In this document: positions 33,762 to 45,600 of the stretch, piece after piece | Numbering within the stretch: position 1 is the first letter of the stretch | How the letters are laid out: every line of letters begins with the position of its first letter | NCBI GenBank assembly: GCA_012934845.2 | Contig: WNNJ02001299.1 | Location: forward strand, 57,216 to 121,215 | DNA: 64,000 nucleotides | Direction of reading: 5' to 3' | Origin: Pomphorhynchus laevis | Lineage: Eukaryota > Acanthocephala > Palaeacanthocephala > Echinorhynchida > Pomphorhynchidae | Notes under the pieces: generated by a model | The model's database searches: none | Told to the model about the DNA's origin: nothing | What the model saw: only the letters and a program-made list of their open reading frames with translations | Position numbers and translations under genes: made by a program

Positions 33762-35622
33762 TTGACAGCAGCCTCAAAATTACTAGACTCGGAGGATGGA
33801 TCTGGGAGGCCTTTAAATCTCGATGATGTAGTAGACGATAAAACGATTAGACAACTGCTGATCGACAAACATCTAGAGCCAGCGATGTTATGCGATAAGG
33901 CGATTATTCGTTCCCCCTTTTATCAAGATACAACGTTTCATCGGATCGCGTTTGAATCGATAGATGCTGAGTCAATTATTGCGTGCGCACGTAGGATGAA
34001 TGGTTGTGCTGAGCCATCTGGCCTAGATTCAAGGGCTTGGGTTGCGATGCTGACTAAGTTTGGGTTCGAGTCGCAGAACCTAGGCATTGGCCCTATTTGC
34101 TAAGCATCTGTCAACAAGTAAAGTATCCAAAACATCGACGGTAGCATTCACCACAAGCAGATTAATTCCACTAAGCAAAAGTTACGGTATTCGTTCAATA
34201 GGTATTGGCGATGTATCCCGAAGAATTATATCGAAGGCCATACTCAAGATCGCTCAGCCTCAGCTTCAACACGTCTGTGGATCCACCCAATTTTGTTCAT
34301 CACAGCGGGCCGGAACAGAATGTGTTATCCATGCTTTGCGAAAGGTACTCTCAATGGAAAGGGGTAGCGTACTTCTAACAATTGATGCTGACAATGCCTT
34401 TAATCGAATAAACAGGAAGGTTGCATTGTATAACATTAAAATCCGTATGCCCTGCGTTATCGGTTGTACTGTTAAACCTCTACATTGAACCAACTTTACT
34501 AGCTACAGGAAATGAATATATCTGGTCGTCAGAGGGATTCACACAGGGGATGTATTTTCGATGGCTGCGTTTGCTGCCGCAACTATACCCATATTACGTC
34601 GGCTTAAAGAAACTTTTCCTTGCGTTTATTAATTATGGTATGCTGATGATGGTAACATGGTTAGACCCCCGAGTCAGTTTAAGGAAGCGTTCATGCATCT
34701 ATTGGAACTTTGTCCGAAATATGGTTTCTACATCAATCCCGCAAAATTTAATGTGTATTCGAATGAAAACGAAACTTCATCACTTCAAGCAGAGTTCGAC
34801 GACATAGATAATCCTATCATCGAAAATGGTATGAAAGTAATGGGTTCTCCAATTGGTAATGATGTCTACGTTGAACAGTTTGTTACATCTTTTGTGTTTA
34901 CATTAACCAAATCGATAGATCGTCTTGCTGAAATGGGTAGCTTTGATGTTCAGATCGCGTATAATGCGTATATTAGATCGCTACAACACAAATGGTCGCA
35001 CCTATTGAGGACATGCGCCTGCTCTGATCTATGGCTTGTACCGTTATCTGAATCTGTCAAATCAACGATTTCCAAACTATTCAACTTCGACTTTTCTGGA
35101 GATCAACTTATGTGGAAAACCCTTTGTCTCAGTTACAAGGATGGTGGTGTTAGCATTCGTGACCCATCAACGTTGATAAAGTCGGAATATGAATCGTCAA
35201 TTTCAGTCTGCGGTCCTTGTCTTGAGGAATACAGCGGATATGAACTTAATCAGAAGCTGGATGCGATAATCAAAGAAATTCGTAATAGAAATGAATCAAC
35301 TCGAAAGGCAGGTAGGATCAGCATTCTTGAAGATTGCAGCCAGTTAATGCGAAAATCAATAGAACACGCATCAATGAGTGGTGCGTCATCATGGCTATCG
35401 GTATATCCGTTGCACGACAAAAATACAAGGCTAAGCAACAATGAATTTCGCGACGAAATGGCTGCAAGATATGGATTGCTTCCAAAAAACGTCACTGTTC
35501 ACTGCCAATGCGGTATGAGAAATTCGCTTGCACACTCGCTCTCGTGTCCTCTTGGTGGACTTCCGTCAATGCGACACGATATGATTCGTGATCTCTTAGC
35601 TAATACGCTTACCGAGATATGA
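33762..35622 (+). pseudogene. Family A reverse transcriptase and thumb
   Basis: Blocks in order: GCAEPSGLDSRAWVAMLTKF (pre-RT), YGIRSIGIGDVSRRIISKAI (the RPI.IGE-type block), LTIDADNAFNRINRKVALYN (RT motif A, catalytic D), SSEGFTQGM (motif B region), and a catalytic YADDGN-like box near 34640. The thumb region follows (MKVMGSPIGNDVY, FDFSGDQLMWKTLCLSYKDG), then ASSWLSVYPLHDKN and NNEFRDEMAARYGLLPKNV, hallmarks of this RT family. At least two frame changes fall between 34100 and 34700. Confidence 0.75.
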
Positions 35623-35960
35623 TCATGGGTGCGGATCGAACCTATACTTATACCTGTTTCCCCGGATGTCACATTTGAGAGGCATACAACGACTATCGAC
35701 GAAGAGGCACGACTAGATATTTCATGCAATGGACTTTTTGGCGATAGGACAGAGCGCACTTTAATCGATGCCTGCATTTTTAATGCGTTCGCTCCGTCCA
35801 ACTACTCAAGGAATCCTGAGTCATGTTTTGAATATCACGAATGTCGTAAAAAAGTAAATATCTTGAACGAATCACAGAAGTCGAACGAACATCTTTCATT
35901 CCTGCCATACTTTCAAACTCTGGTGGCGCTGGCAAACAAACTGAGGGTCTCCTAAAACGG
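35500..35960 (+). pseudogene. Family A C-terminal zinc and nuclease-like module
   Basis: CQCGMRNSLAHSLSCPLGG gives a C-x-C-x7-H-x4-C cluster followed by RHD. Downstream, EEARLDISCNGLFGDR and TLIDACIFNAFAPSNYSRNP place acidic residues where R2-type restriction-like endonucleases have P/R-D and D-x-x. I infer a PD-(D/E)XK-like nuclease for target nicking. The frame changes near 35622. The assignment rests on motif spacing, not on a fold comparison. Confidence 0.5.
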
Positions 35961-36147
35961 ATTGCAAGACTTAGTCAGAGAGAAGAGAAACAAGATATTC
36001 AGACGATATTCCAACATTGCATTCAAGAATAGGCATCCGTCTTGCAAGAATGGTATCAAGATGCATTAGAGGATTAAGATCTGCATTTCATCGCCCGGAA
36101 GGAATTTCATCAAGTCCGCTCGCCAACGTACAATGACTGAATTTTAT

Positions 36148-36595
36148 CTAATTGCGTCTAGCCCTGCGTGACAGATTGTTTTTTACCTGATTGATTCTTT
36201 TAATATCATGTCCTATTAATCTCATATGTTTATGAAATATAGTTTGACTATTATGCTGTATATTATATATGTGTTGCCTAAACATAGTTTTTAACATTTG
36301 ATATGTTTTTCCTATATATTGCAACCCACATGTACATTGTATAAGATACACTACACCTGCGGTATTGCAGTTACAAATATTATTAATATTTAATGAAAAA
36401 CATTTGTTTGTCGTATTACTTACAATACAATTATTATTTATAACATGGCAAGCTTTACAATTTTTTCTGTTACATTTAAAAGATCTAAAATTAAAATCAT
36501 TAGTACTTACGTATTTTTCCAATATGGTTGAGTACATGTAACTTTTAAGTCATAATTTTTAACGTTGCTTTTTCGGTGTCGCCACCTAGTTTAGT
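36148..36595 (-). pseudogene. Permuted PLE 5' end and N-terminal GIY-YIG nuclease
   Basis: The minus strand begins GGTGGCGACACCGAAAAAGC (36592-36570), the 5' leader shared with P1, then ATG at 36537: MYSTILEKYVS, FKCNRKNCKACHVINNNC and GVVYLIQCTCGLQYIGKTYQ. The GVVY...YIG pair defines a GIY-YIG nuclease, with Cys pairs before and between them as in permuted PLEs. It stops matching after MRLIGHDIK near 36200, and the last codons are foreign. It is probably the front of copy P2. Confidence 0.85.
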
Positions 36596-36599
36596 TGAC

Positions 36600-36969
36600 T
36601 CAGACTAAACTTACAATAGGCCATCCAGCAGCATCTGACTGGGGGTGCCATGCTTAAGGCGGTTGCAGGCTAGAACAAGATCTATAACGATCCTCCACCT
36701 GCACTCCACGCTCTACGCGACCTGATTATTGGCCATTACCTAGTATCTTAAACGTTATCAAGTGAAGCAGTTTACATTTTAAAGTGTAAACTCCTTATAA
36801 TGCAAACTTCTCCCATTTTTAAGAATTAATAATTCATCAAACTTGTTTGAAAATAAGAAAAAATAATAGTAAAGTCGTAACCAATAATACATAGTTTCAG
36901 TATTTCTGACAGAGGTCATATTACCGGGAAAACAAAGTCCACAGGTCAATAATAACATGTCAGTAGAAC
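36600..36969. other. Unassigned stretch with a GC-richer segment
   Basis: Bases 36620-36740 are GC-richer than the flanks and non-repetitive. They could be a fragment of another element but show no protein motif. The rest is AT-rich. Confidence 0.4.
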
Positions 36970-37195
36970 AAATCAAATCAGCTAACAGAGTCTACGTATT
37001 TAATATAATTATAAAATAAACAAAACATAATAATGCTAAATCAAAATTTAATAATTAAATAATAAAATAAATAATTGTTTTAAGATTTTTTATAATTTAA
37101 ATTAAGTTAAAATAAAAAATTGAAAGTTTAAATTAACCTCATTTTTATGAATTGACTAATAGATGACAGACGTTGTAATAGAATAAAAATTATAA
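36970..37195 (-). mobile_element. Permuted PLE tail end
   Basis: Starts at the terminal CAAATCAGCTAACAGAGTCT and runs to GACAGACGTTGTAATAGAAT, matching the tail end of other copies. The structured boxes are missing. Confidence 0.75.
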
Positions 37196-37224
37196 TAAGA
37201 TATTCTGATATTATTCATATCAGA

Positions 37225-37420
37225 ATAAGATATTGGCTTTCTTTAAAATCATTCAAATTATTTAATAGATGCATATTTCAAACTTGGTTACTATAAAAAT
37301 ACCATCAAACAGAAAATAGTAAAATATATAAATCAACACAATAATATTATAAATAAATTTAAAATCATTAGGGGAAAATTTTTATGGATAGATAATAAAT
37401 AATATAATTTCTATTAGAAT
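37225..37420 (+). pseudogene. Permuted PLE RT C-terminal fragment
   Basis: GGCTTTCTTTAAAATCATTC, AAACTTGGTTACTATAAAAA and TTTTTATGGATAGATAATAA match the last RT codons of the permuted PLE in plus orientation. Next to the minus-strand tail it forms an inverted junction. Confidence 0.7.
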
Positions 37421-37489
37421 AAAGAAAATTTGATAATAATAATAAATTTGTATATTGATATGAACATCAAATTAGCAATTTAAATTATT

Positions 37490-37699
37490 TTAATTGTAGC
37501 CTAGAAATCTTCCTTTATACATTGAATAAATTGGGGCACTAGCGTATTTCATTTGATTCTTTGTTGTATTGCTAAACTCATTTTTTGATTTTATTTGTGT
37601 CTTTCCATTATCTGTATCGTTGCACACAATTGTAAGATTATCAATTTTTTTAACGAGTTGATTGTCGTCTTCATTCATTTTATGCATTGCTTGTAACAA
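37490..37699 (-). pseudogene. Truncated copy of the 312-codon ORF
   Basis: It reads MLQAMHKMNEDDNQLVKKID and onward to PIYSMYKGRF, identical in protein to the start of 51848-52786. It then leaves the duplication (LGYN, stop). This is a 5' fragment created by the duplication breakpoint at 37504. Confidence 0.85.
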
Positions 37700-38757
37700 C
37701 CTGCTGTGAACAAGTAGCAGATAATATATTTATATTCTATTTACACTATATTTCTTATATACAACAAAAAGATAAAGTTATCCATTGATTCCCAACAAAA
37801 GTGTTGATTTTATTATGAATTTGAATTATTTTAATTGTAGCCTAGTTCATGATAAATGTTATTATTTTTTATGAAGACATATTGATGTTAGTAAATAGAC
37901 TTTATATTTGTTAGTTACCGGATTAAGATAGTAACATGATTTTTTGTATCGGAATTGTTTAAAGGTGAACGACTTTCGGAAGTAAACGAAAAATCATTTA
38001 AAGATTGTAGAGAATAAAGTGGCTACATACTAAAAAGGATAGAATATAAATTAATCGATTTTACATTACAATATCACTTATTAAAAGGCATCCTCTAATC
38101 AGACGAAAATTTAATTTATTTACATAATTTTTAAGCGCTACTGGGCTTTTCGTCAAAATAAGGAAATGATCGAGTGATTTGACATAAATTTAATAAAATC
38201 TTATTTTTGACATTTAAATAAATTAAATTAACTAAATTAAGATATGTCAAAAACGTAGAAACTATTAAAAAATGGGAACCAATGAAAAAATTCAATTAAA
38301 AGTATGTAGCATTTTATAACATAAACTATGTTGTAAAATATAAAACCAATCTTAAAACTATGCTGAAATTTATGTTCAGCGATGAACACATGTGTTCATA
38401 CCATAAACGCATTAGTAATTGAAAATTTAATATATCAAGTATCTTGCCTTCTGTTATGTTGGCCGAAGAATAGAGGCTGAAAGCTGATTACATAGCAGTT
38501 CCTCCTGATTATCTCTAATCCCTATTCTTATACATATGTAACCTTGTAATTTTTTCATAAAAATTAGGGATAAATATGTTGTGAGATTAGGATATATTTG
38601 TCGTTTTATTTTAGTGATCTAATTCGTCGATCATTTAAGTTTAATGCGATAAATAAGCTCAATCGTTTATTTTTGAAATTTATATTTTTACTTGATAATT
38701 AGTCAATAAAATTGATAATTGAAATCGTATATATGAAACAAATCACATGTATTTCAT
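37504..38757. repeat. Segmental duplication, copy A
   Basis: This 1254-bp block is nearly identical to 52591-53843, with only a handful of differences including a 1-bp indel near 38612. On the minus strand it carries the first 66 or so codons of the 312-codon ORF and its upstream DNA. A diverged PLE-tail-like segment (GTTATGTTGGCCGAAG through CATAGCAGTTCCTCCTGAT, 38450-38515) is included. The left edge follows a 22-bp sequence that also occurs inside the block at 37824-37845. Confidence 0.9.
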
Positions 38758-39374
38758 GCCTTTTTATTTGACTCCAATTCGATATGAAAAACCCTTGTTC
38801 TATATACAATAACGGTTTTTACAGTTCCTAGGTATTTTATGTGGTACAATTCTCTTAAAAATGGATGACACTCTCTGCAACGAAGAAACGTATCAAAGGA
38901 AATCATCTCACGGATTGTAAATTGATTTCTTATTTAAGAAAACTCTTTAATTTTATTAAAACTTGATAATGTTTAATTTGTTTTTCGAATATATCGAATA
39001 TAGTTCCAATCTTTATACAATTCTAATGTATCATTTTGAACAGAAACTAATGTATAAATCTATAATGAAGCCGTTGATTAAGATAGTATTAACAAATTTA
39101 TAGAAATTATGATCAAAACATCACCTTTACTGCAAATATCACTGAATATTTAAATTTCTTGTATATTTTCTATAAAGATAAGCATGAAAATGCATTTACC
39201 GGTAGACCAATGCTACACGCTGAGATGTGAATTAAGCGTAATAACAAAGATTTTATTAAATAAAACTACATACAACCGCTAAAAAAGCTTAAAAATTAAA
39301 ACATGTGAAAGAAAACATAAAGTAATGTATGTTCAGTCTAACGTCATACTTCTTCTCTGTAATCACGCCTCAGT
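38758..39374. other. AT-rich stretch, nothing recognised
   Basis: No coding sequence or repeat is supported. A short frame near 39170-39215 (YKDKHENAFTGRPMLHAEM) is the only coding-like piece, and it is too short to assign. Confidence 0.4.
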
Positions 39375-41797
39375 TCCATAAAGATCTGAGCCCTCTAGCC
39401 GAAACAATACACCGCCTTCCGATTGAAACCCCCGGTGTCTTTCACCTCCCCCCCCGAAGACTTCAATCATTGTGAACTATACTCGGTAATCGGGAGATGA
39501 GGAGATTGAGAAATTTTAGTCTTTGCTCTAGGGGACGTCCTCTAGAAAAGAAGACTAATCCTGAGATAGCCCAAGTACCCCAGTGGCGCACTTGGGTGTT
39601 CTCATTCAATGACACATTAGTAGATTGTTTCAGTGCCTACTTAGCTCTCTTCAGTATACGTTTTAGTTTATCCAGGTCAGCTCTTGTGCTGACCAGTTCA
39701 CCGTAATGGTGAACCCCAGGTATTTTACTCAACTTGTGAAGGTGGGAAGTAGTTTAGAGGCAAATATGGAAGAAAGCGCAGAGAGTGCTAACCTCTTAAG
39801 TTTTTTCTTAGTTGCAAGGGTGCCATGAAAGACAACCGCCTGCGATTTAACTGAGTGTAAAACAAGATTAGATTTGGGAACTAGTATTTTAATCTTAAAA
39901 ATAAACGGCTTATGTCAGAGTCTACCTCTATGCACATTTGTCCAGTGAACAGGGCTGTGGTGTCATCAGCGTACACCACAAGACGTTGTTCAGGTTTTAA
40001 TATTTTGAATAGGTTAATAGAGGAAGCAACATATAAGATAGGAGAAAGAAGGGATCCTTGAGGTACACCCGTAATAGGGTAGAACTGAGGCGCATCAGCG
40101 TAATCTTCATAATAAAATCGCTTGGTGAGAGCAGAATCTCCACCCTGTTCACAATTCTCGAAGGCGACCCGAGGGACCTGAGAGAAGAGATCACAAAGGG
40201 AATGAAGATGGTGTCAAATGCAGCAGTAAAGTCAAGGAAAACAGCCACAACTAGACGATGGCTATTATCCCGACAAAACTGATACACCTCACCGACTGCT
40301 GAATGAACCGAGCGACCTCTGACGAACCTATGAAAACATGAGGGGATCAAGTTACGCCTAATAAAATTGTCGCGAATTTTACGCGCAAGCGCTTTTTTGT
40401 AAATCGACAGGAGGGCATTTTGGCTCGAAATATGTCGCAGATCTTTAGGGCATGATCAGGATTTTTTCTTTGCAATAAAAACACGCTTACTAACATTGCT
40501 GCCTGCTACATCGGATGGGGAGGCTAAAAGCATGGTGACGGCCACCTCTCTTCTCTGATCAGCTGTCAAAAGCTGACAGACCCGAAAAGAAAGTGGAGCG
40601 ACGGATTCGGAGGTGCCCGGGAGTGGACCTAGAAGGTAAGGATATCCGTAACAGATAGATCCCTACTTCTGAAGTTACACAAAGGCAAGATTGGTTGAGG
40701 TGATTGAGTGGTTCCATAGTTATGAAGGGCTAGTGACTCCTCTAAAACTTTGTCAAGACCTACATTCCCCATTCAACCCAATGCTCTATCCTTCCAGCAA
40801 ACGAAATTCTCCTTGAAAATCTTCCAAATGAAAGACTGAGAAGGATTAAGACGAGCAATACTCGTCTTATCCCTACTCAGCTGGAACATATATATAGTGC
40901 TCCAGTATTCATTCGAGAAGGTTTGTCTGGCGGAAACAGAGAGATTAGGGAGGTTCAGCAATTTCGCTAGGACCTTGAGTTTCGTCGGAGTGGGATTGTA
41001 TATACGACCTTTATAGGTAGTCGATAAAATCGTGGTAGCTTGCGAAAAGAGGTAGGTATTAAATTCGGTTAGACTCTCATTTCCTATTCTGGGAAAGAGT
41101 TGGATAGCCTCCTGGAAAAGGCAACTCTGATCGGATCAAAGTGAAACCTCCTTCGAAGCAACGTATCTTTCTCAATTCTCCAATGAATTGGGTAATGAGA
41201 GGTGGACAGTTGTTGGCGCGACGGCTCCGTACAGACGGGTTTAAGCAACCACCTCGAGTGAAGCAGTAAAATGTCGAGGATTGGATTTGTTGATGTGCAA
41301 TGAAAGGTGGGTTACGGTGGTTTGTGAATAAGATAACCAATCCTAGCTCTGCGAAGTGATGCGTTGATCCAACGACCAGTTCTGTCATTAAAGCCCCATA
41401 GTATCAGGTCATAGCCGCTATCAATAATACCATCCAGGATGTCACGGTTCTTGTGAATCTCCCCTGGACGGATGTAGACATTGGTTAGACCGAGGCGTTT
41501 ACCGTTCTTTCAGAGTGAAACTGCCAAACAAAACATGACTGGGCACGAGTAATTTAAAATTGGGGAAAACCTTAAGGAGTACTTAACTAAGGTCAAGAGT
41601 CCTTGAGATGAAGAGGAGTGAGGTGGGGTTATGTACGGAGTATAGTGGGAACAGATATGCTTTAGGATAAATCGAGTAATGTCGTGGTTGAGACGGATAG
41701 ACCGCGTCTCCTGAAAGACTTTAACATCTGCATCTCTACCAGATAAAAGTCTAAGAACAGAAGCACCTCCCGAATTCCATTCAAGGATATCCAATGA
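39375..41797 (-). mobile_element. Jockey-like LINE copy J2
   Basis: From the 3' end (poly-C segment near 39430-39460) to the start of the endonuclease near 41795, minus strand. Blocks in order: EN start DILEWNSGGASVLRLLSGRD and VKVFQETRSIRL (41690-41790), NEYWSTIYMFQLSRDKTSIA (40860-40910), FVRGRSVHSAVGEVYQFCRD and LDFTAAFDTIFIPFVISSLR (RT motif A, 40200-40330), and a YADD region near 39980. ORF1 is absent. Several stops and frame changes are present. It lies head to head with J3. Confidence 0.85.
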
Positions 41798-42505
41798 AAA
41801 AGGCTGACGAGGACACTGCTTGCCCTAAGGCAGCACCTGCTGCCCTAGGGCAAGCAGAGCCTCTGGAACAGACACAATGCAACCCCTTTATGGGGTTTAA
41901 CCTGAAGTTCGAGGTAATATCTAAAGAAGAATTCACTTACCCGCACTGCAGCCGGTGCCATAAATGGGGGCACTAGGCCGCCAGCTGCAGTGAGGTGGGC
42001 GGTTGCGGAAAATGTGGTCAACTAAGGTGCCAATCGGCTACAAATATTCCCTGCGCAAACAAACTCAAATGAGGTAATTGTGGTGGGGCATATCCTGCTT
42101 GGGGCAGGAAGTGCTTCCACTTCAAGGAGTATCTAGCAAGGTTTTTCAGAGCTGCTCCTAAACCTGCTCCGGATTTTATATGCTCAGTCGGCTTATCGAA
42201 CGTCAGACTGCATTTACTTGTCTTATATGGATAACAAATTGCAGGTCTTCAGGAAAGCAATCCAGGCACTCATCGCTACATTGATATCCAAGCTATTTGC
42301 TAATCCTGTTCTAACTACCGCAACGGTTAAAACTTCAAACAAAAGGGGGGGGAGGCTAGGCTTACGCCGTCCCCTACTCAAGATAGGCAAGCTTCTAATG
42401 GAGAAGCATAATAAGGGAAATAAAAATTCTGCCCAGGTGCAAGTGCCTTCCCTGGACGGGGCTGGTGGTGGGAAGGGCAACCTTCCCGCTCTAAGCTCTG
42501 TCTAG
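41794..42505 (+). pseudogene. J3 ORF1, zinc-knuckle nucleic-acid-binding protein
   Basis: It opens MKKADEDTACPKAAPAALGQ. Knuckle-type cysteines follow: YPHCSRCHKWGH (41938-41973), a GCGKCG segment (42002-42019) and an NCGGAHPAWGRKCFHFKEYL-like segment near 42078-42135. CCHC knuckles and a CPHFKEYL-like end are typical of jockey-clade ORF1 proteins, which bind element RNA. Stops lie after the first knuckle (41974) and near 42070. The true start may be upstream, but J2 sequence abuts at 41797. Confidence 0.7.
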
Positions 42506-42539
42506 GTTGGCAATCCCCCAATCCAACTAGTCCATCACA

Positions 42540-42990
42540 ATGCAGAGTACTCGTCAGTTTTTTTCACTGGATATCCTTCAATGGAATTCGGGAGGTGCTT
42601 CTGTTCTTAGATTTTTATCTGGTAGAGATGCAAATGTTAAAGTCCTGCAGGAGACGCGGTCTATCCGTCTCAACCACAACATTACTCAATTTATCCTAAA
42701 GCATATCTGTTCCCACTATACTCCGTAAATAACCCCACCTCACTCCTCTTCATCTCAAGGACTCTTAACCTTAGTTAAGTGCTCCTTAAGGTCTTCCCCA
42801 ATTTTAAATTACTCGTGCCCAGCCATGTCTTGTTTGGCAGTTTCACTCTGAAAGAACGGTAAACGCCTCGGTCTATCCAATGTCTACATCTGACCAGGGG
42901 AGATTCACAAGAACAGTGACATCCTGGATGGTATTATTGATAGCGGCTATGACCTGATACTATGGGACTTTAATGACAGAACAGGTCGTT
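42540..42990 (+). pseudogene. J3 ORF2 endonuclease part
   Basis: MQSTRQFFSLDILQWNSGGA then VKVLQETRSIRLNHN: the QWNxxG start and the xLQET catalytic Glu segment of AP-like LINE endonucleases. Near 42960 the LWDFNDRTGRWI-like reading carries the GDFN-equivalent block. A stop at 42726 interrupts the frame. The PLE insertion begins right after. Confidence 0.75.
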
Positions 42991-42993
42991 GGA

Positions 42994-43952
42994 TTAATTA
43001 AATCAGCTAACTGAGTCTGCGTATTTAATATAATTATAAAATAAACAAAACATAATAATGCTAAATCAAAATTTAATAATTAAATAATAAAATTAATAAT
43101 TGTTTTTAGATTTTCTATAATTTAAATCAAGTTAAAAAAAATGAAATTTAAAATAAACGTCATTTTTATGAATTGACTAATAAATAACAGACGTTGTATC
43201 AGAATAAGAATTAGAGGTCATCAGTAGGAACTGCTATGCTATTAGGTTTCGGCCCCTAACTCCTCTACCCAACATAGCAGCTGGGCCAAATACATGCTAA
43301 TGATGTATTTCCTCTGAAATAACTATCTAGTATCTTATTCTAATACAAAGTATATTATTTATTATCCATCCATAAAAATTTGCCACATAAGAGTTTAAAT
43401 TTGTTCTTTATATTATTGTGTTGATTTATATATTTTACTATTTTCTGCTTGATGTTATTTTTATAGTAACCTAGTTTAAAATATGTATCTATTAAATTAT
43501 TTAAATGATTTTGAAGAAAGCCAATATCGTTACAAATTGTTGCAATTCTTAAAATTTCATTATTTAATGTATTATATTTTATATTATATGTATGCATGAA
43601 TGCTCATGCAAAAATATGTTTCTTGTACATTTAAATATGTCATTATTACGATATAAATTAATATTAGTTTTAGTTAATGTTAATTTAATGTTCATATCTA
43701 GATATACACCTTCTTTATCATTAATATTAATTTTGTTAAGAATAAGGCTTTCTGGATAAATGTGCTCATAAATTGAATAAAAATTATTAGAATTAAATAC
43801 ACATATATCATAAATGTATCGAAACATATATTTCATGTATTTATATTGTTTAGATTTAGTTTTTACACAGTAATGAACAAATTCAAATTCTATAAAGCTT
43901 AAAAACAAGTCAGCTATAATTGGGCTACTATCACCACCCATTGGAACACCTT
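42994..43952 (-). mobile_element. Permuted PLE copy P3, 5'-truncated, inserted in LINE J3
   Basis: Minus strand: from GGTGTTCCAATGGGTGGTGA (43950) through MGGDSSPIIADLFLSFIEFE, YMFRYIYDICVFN and the C-terminal RT to the full tail ending at 42996. The catalytic box reads YIYDI instead of YIDDI, so a catalytic Asp is lost. The structured tail (43215-43300) is present with one mismatch in the GGCCCC/GGGGCC pair. 5' truncation and a small target deletion suggest incomplete reverse transcription. Confidence 0.9.
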
Positions 43953-43954
43953 CG

Positions 43955-45600
43955 CAGAGCTAGGAACGGTTATCTTATTCACAAACCACCGTAACCCACC
44001 TTTCATTGCACATCAACAAATCCAATCCTCGACATTTTACTGCTTCACTCGAGGTGGTTGCTTAAACCCGTCTGTACGGAGCCGTCGCGCCAACAACTGT
44101 CCACCTCTCATGACCTAATTCGTTGGAGAATTGAGGAAGATACGTTGCTTCGAAGGAGGTTTCACTTTGATCCGAGCAGAGTTGCCTTCTTCCAGGAGGC
44201 TATCCAACTCTTTCCCAGAATAGGAAATGAGAGTCTAACCGAATTTAATACCTACCTCTTTTTGCAAGCTACCACGATTTTATCGACTACCTATAAAGGT
44301 CGTATATACAATCCCACTCCGACGAAACTCAAGGTCCTAGCGAAATTGCTGAATCTCCCTAATCTCTCTGTTTGCGCCAGACAAACCCTCTCGAATGAAT
44401 ACTGGAGCACTATGTATATGTTCCAGCTGAGTAGGGATATTACGAATATTGCTCGTTTAAACCCGTCTGATTCTTCTTTCTGGAAGTTATTTAGAAGGAT
44501 AAGTTTGTGTGTTGGAAGGATAGGGCATTTAGTTGGATAGGTAAAATAGGCCTTGAAAAAGTTTTGGAAGAGTCACTAGCCCTTCATAACTATGGAGCCA
44601 CTCAATCACCTCAACCAATCTCGCCTTGGGGTGACTTCAGGAGTATGGACTAATCTGTAACAGATACTCTTAACTCCTGGGGACCACTCTCGGGCATCTC
44701 CAAATCTCTTGCTCCACTTTCCTATCAGCTTTTGACAGCCGATCAGAGAAGAGAGGTGGCCGTCACAATGCTTCTAGCCTCCCCATCCGATGTCGCTGGC
44801 ATCAATGTTAGTAAGAGAGTTTTTGTTCCTAATAAAAATCCTGTTTATGCCCTAAAGATCTGTGATCCATTTTAATTCAAAATGCACTTTTGTTGATTTA
44901 CAAAAAAGCGCTTGCGCGTAAAATCCGCGACCATTTTATTAGGCGTAACTTGATCCCCCTGGTTTTCATAAGTTTGTCAAAGGTCGCTCGGTCTATTCAG
45001 CAGTAGGTGAGGTGGATTAGTTTTGTCGGGATAATAGCCATCGTCTAGTTGTGGCTGTTTTCCTTGACTTTACTGCTGCATTTGACACCATCTTCATTCC
45101 CTTTGTGATCTCTTTTCTCAGGTCCCTCAGGTTGCCTGCGAGAATTGTGAACAGGTTAGAGATACTGCTGTACACCAAGCGATTTTATTATGAAGACGAC
45201 CCTGATGCGCGTCAGTTCTACCCTATTACGGATGTGCCTCAAGAATCACCACTTTCTCCTATCTTGTATTTTGCTTCCTCCATTAACCTATTAAAAATAT
45301 TTAAACGCGAACAACGTCTTGTGGTGTATGCTGATCACACTACAGCCCATTTCTCTGGACACAGGTGCAAAGACGTAGTCTCTGACATCAGCCGGTTCTT
45401 TTTAAGATTAAAAGACCAGCTAACCGAATCCAATATAATTTTAAACTTCGCTAAATCGCAGGTGGTCGTCTTTCCTGGCACCCCCGCTACAAAGCAAAAA
45501 CTTAAGAAACTAGCACTCCCAGCTCTACCCTCCATGTTTGCCTCAGAATCACTCCCCACCTTCACAAGTTGAGTAAAATACCTGGGGTTCACCGTTACGG
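43955..45600 (+). pseudogene. J3 ORF2, remaining endonuclease, RT and thumb
   Basis: Blocks in order: the end of the endonuclease near 43970-44040, RWRIEEDTLLRRRFHFDPSR, QEAIQLFPRIGNESLTEFNT, NEYWSTMYMFQLSRDITNIA, AVFLDFTAAFDTIFIPFVIS (RT motif A), VPQESPLSPILYFASSINLL and VVYADHTTAHFSGHRC. The catalytic box reads YADH instead of YADD, which should abolish RT activity. Frame changes occur near 44540-45050. Confidence 0.85.

Larger units (their letters stand above)
33020..36145 (+). mobile_element. Family A non-LTR-like retroelement inserted in a PLE
   Basis: About 3.1 kb with higher GC than its surroundings. In order: a Cys-rich N-terminal module (33056-33190), a conserved pre-RT region (33760-34080), RT (34140-34750), thumb (34800-35250), and a C-terminal module with a C-x-C...H...C cluster and a PD-(D/E)XK-like segment (35380-35960). 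The last readable frame runs to about 36100. It interrupts permuted PLE sequence (P2 to the left, nuclease at 36148 to the right), and about 190 bp of PLE is missing at the junction. Several frame changes show it is inactive. Confidence 0.75.

Noticed and set aside
34266-34493. Minus-strand ORF inside the family A RT
   Set aside because: It is a shadow of the plus-strand RT motif A region.
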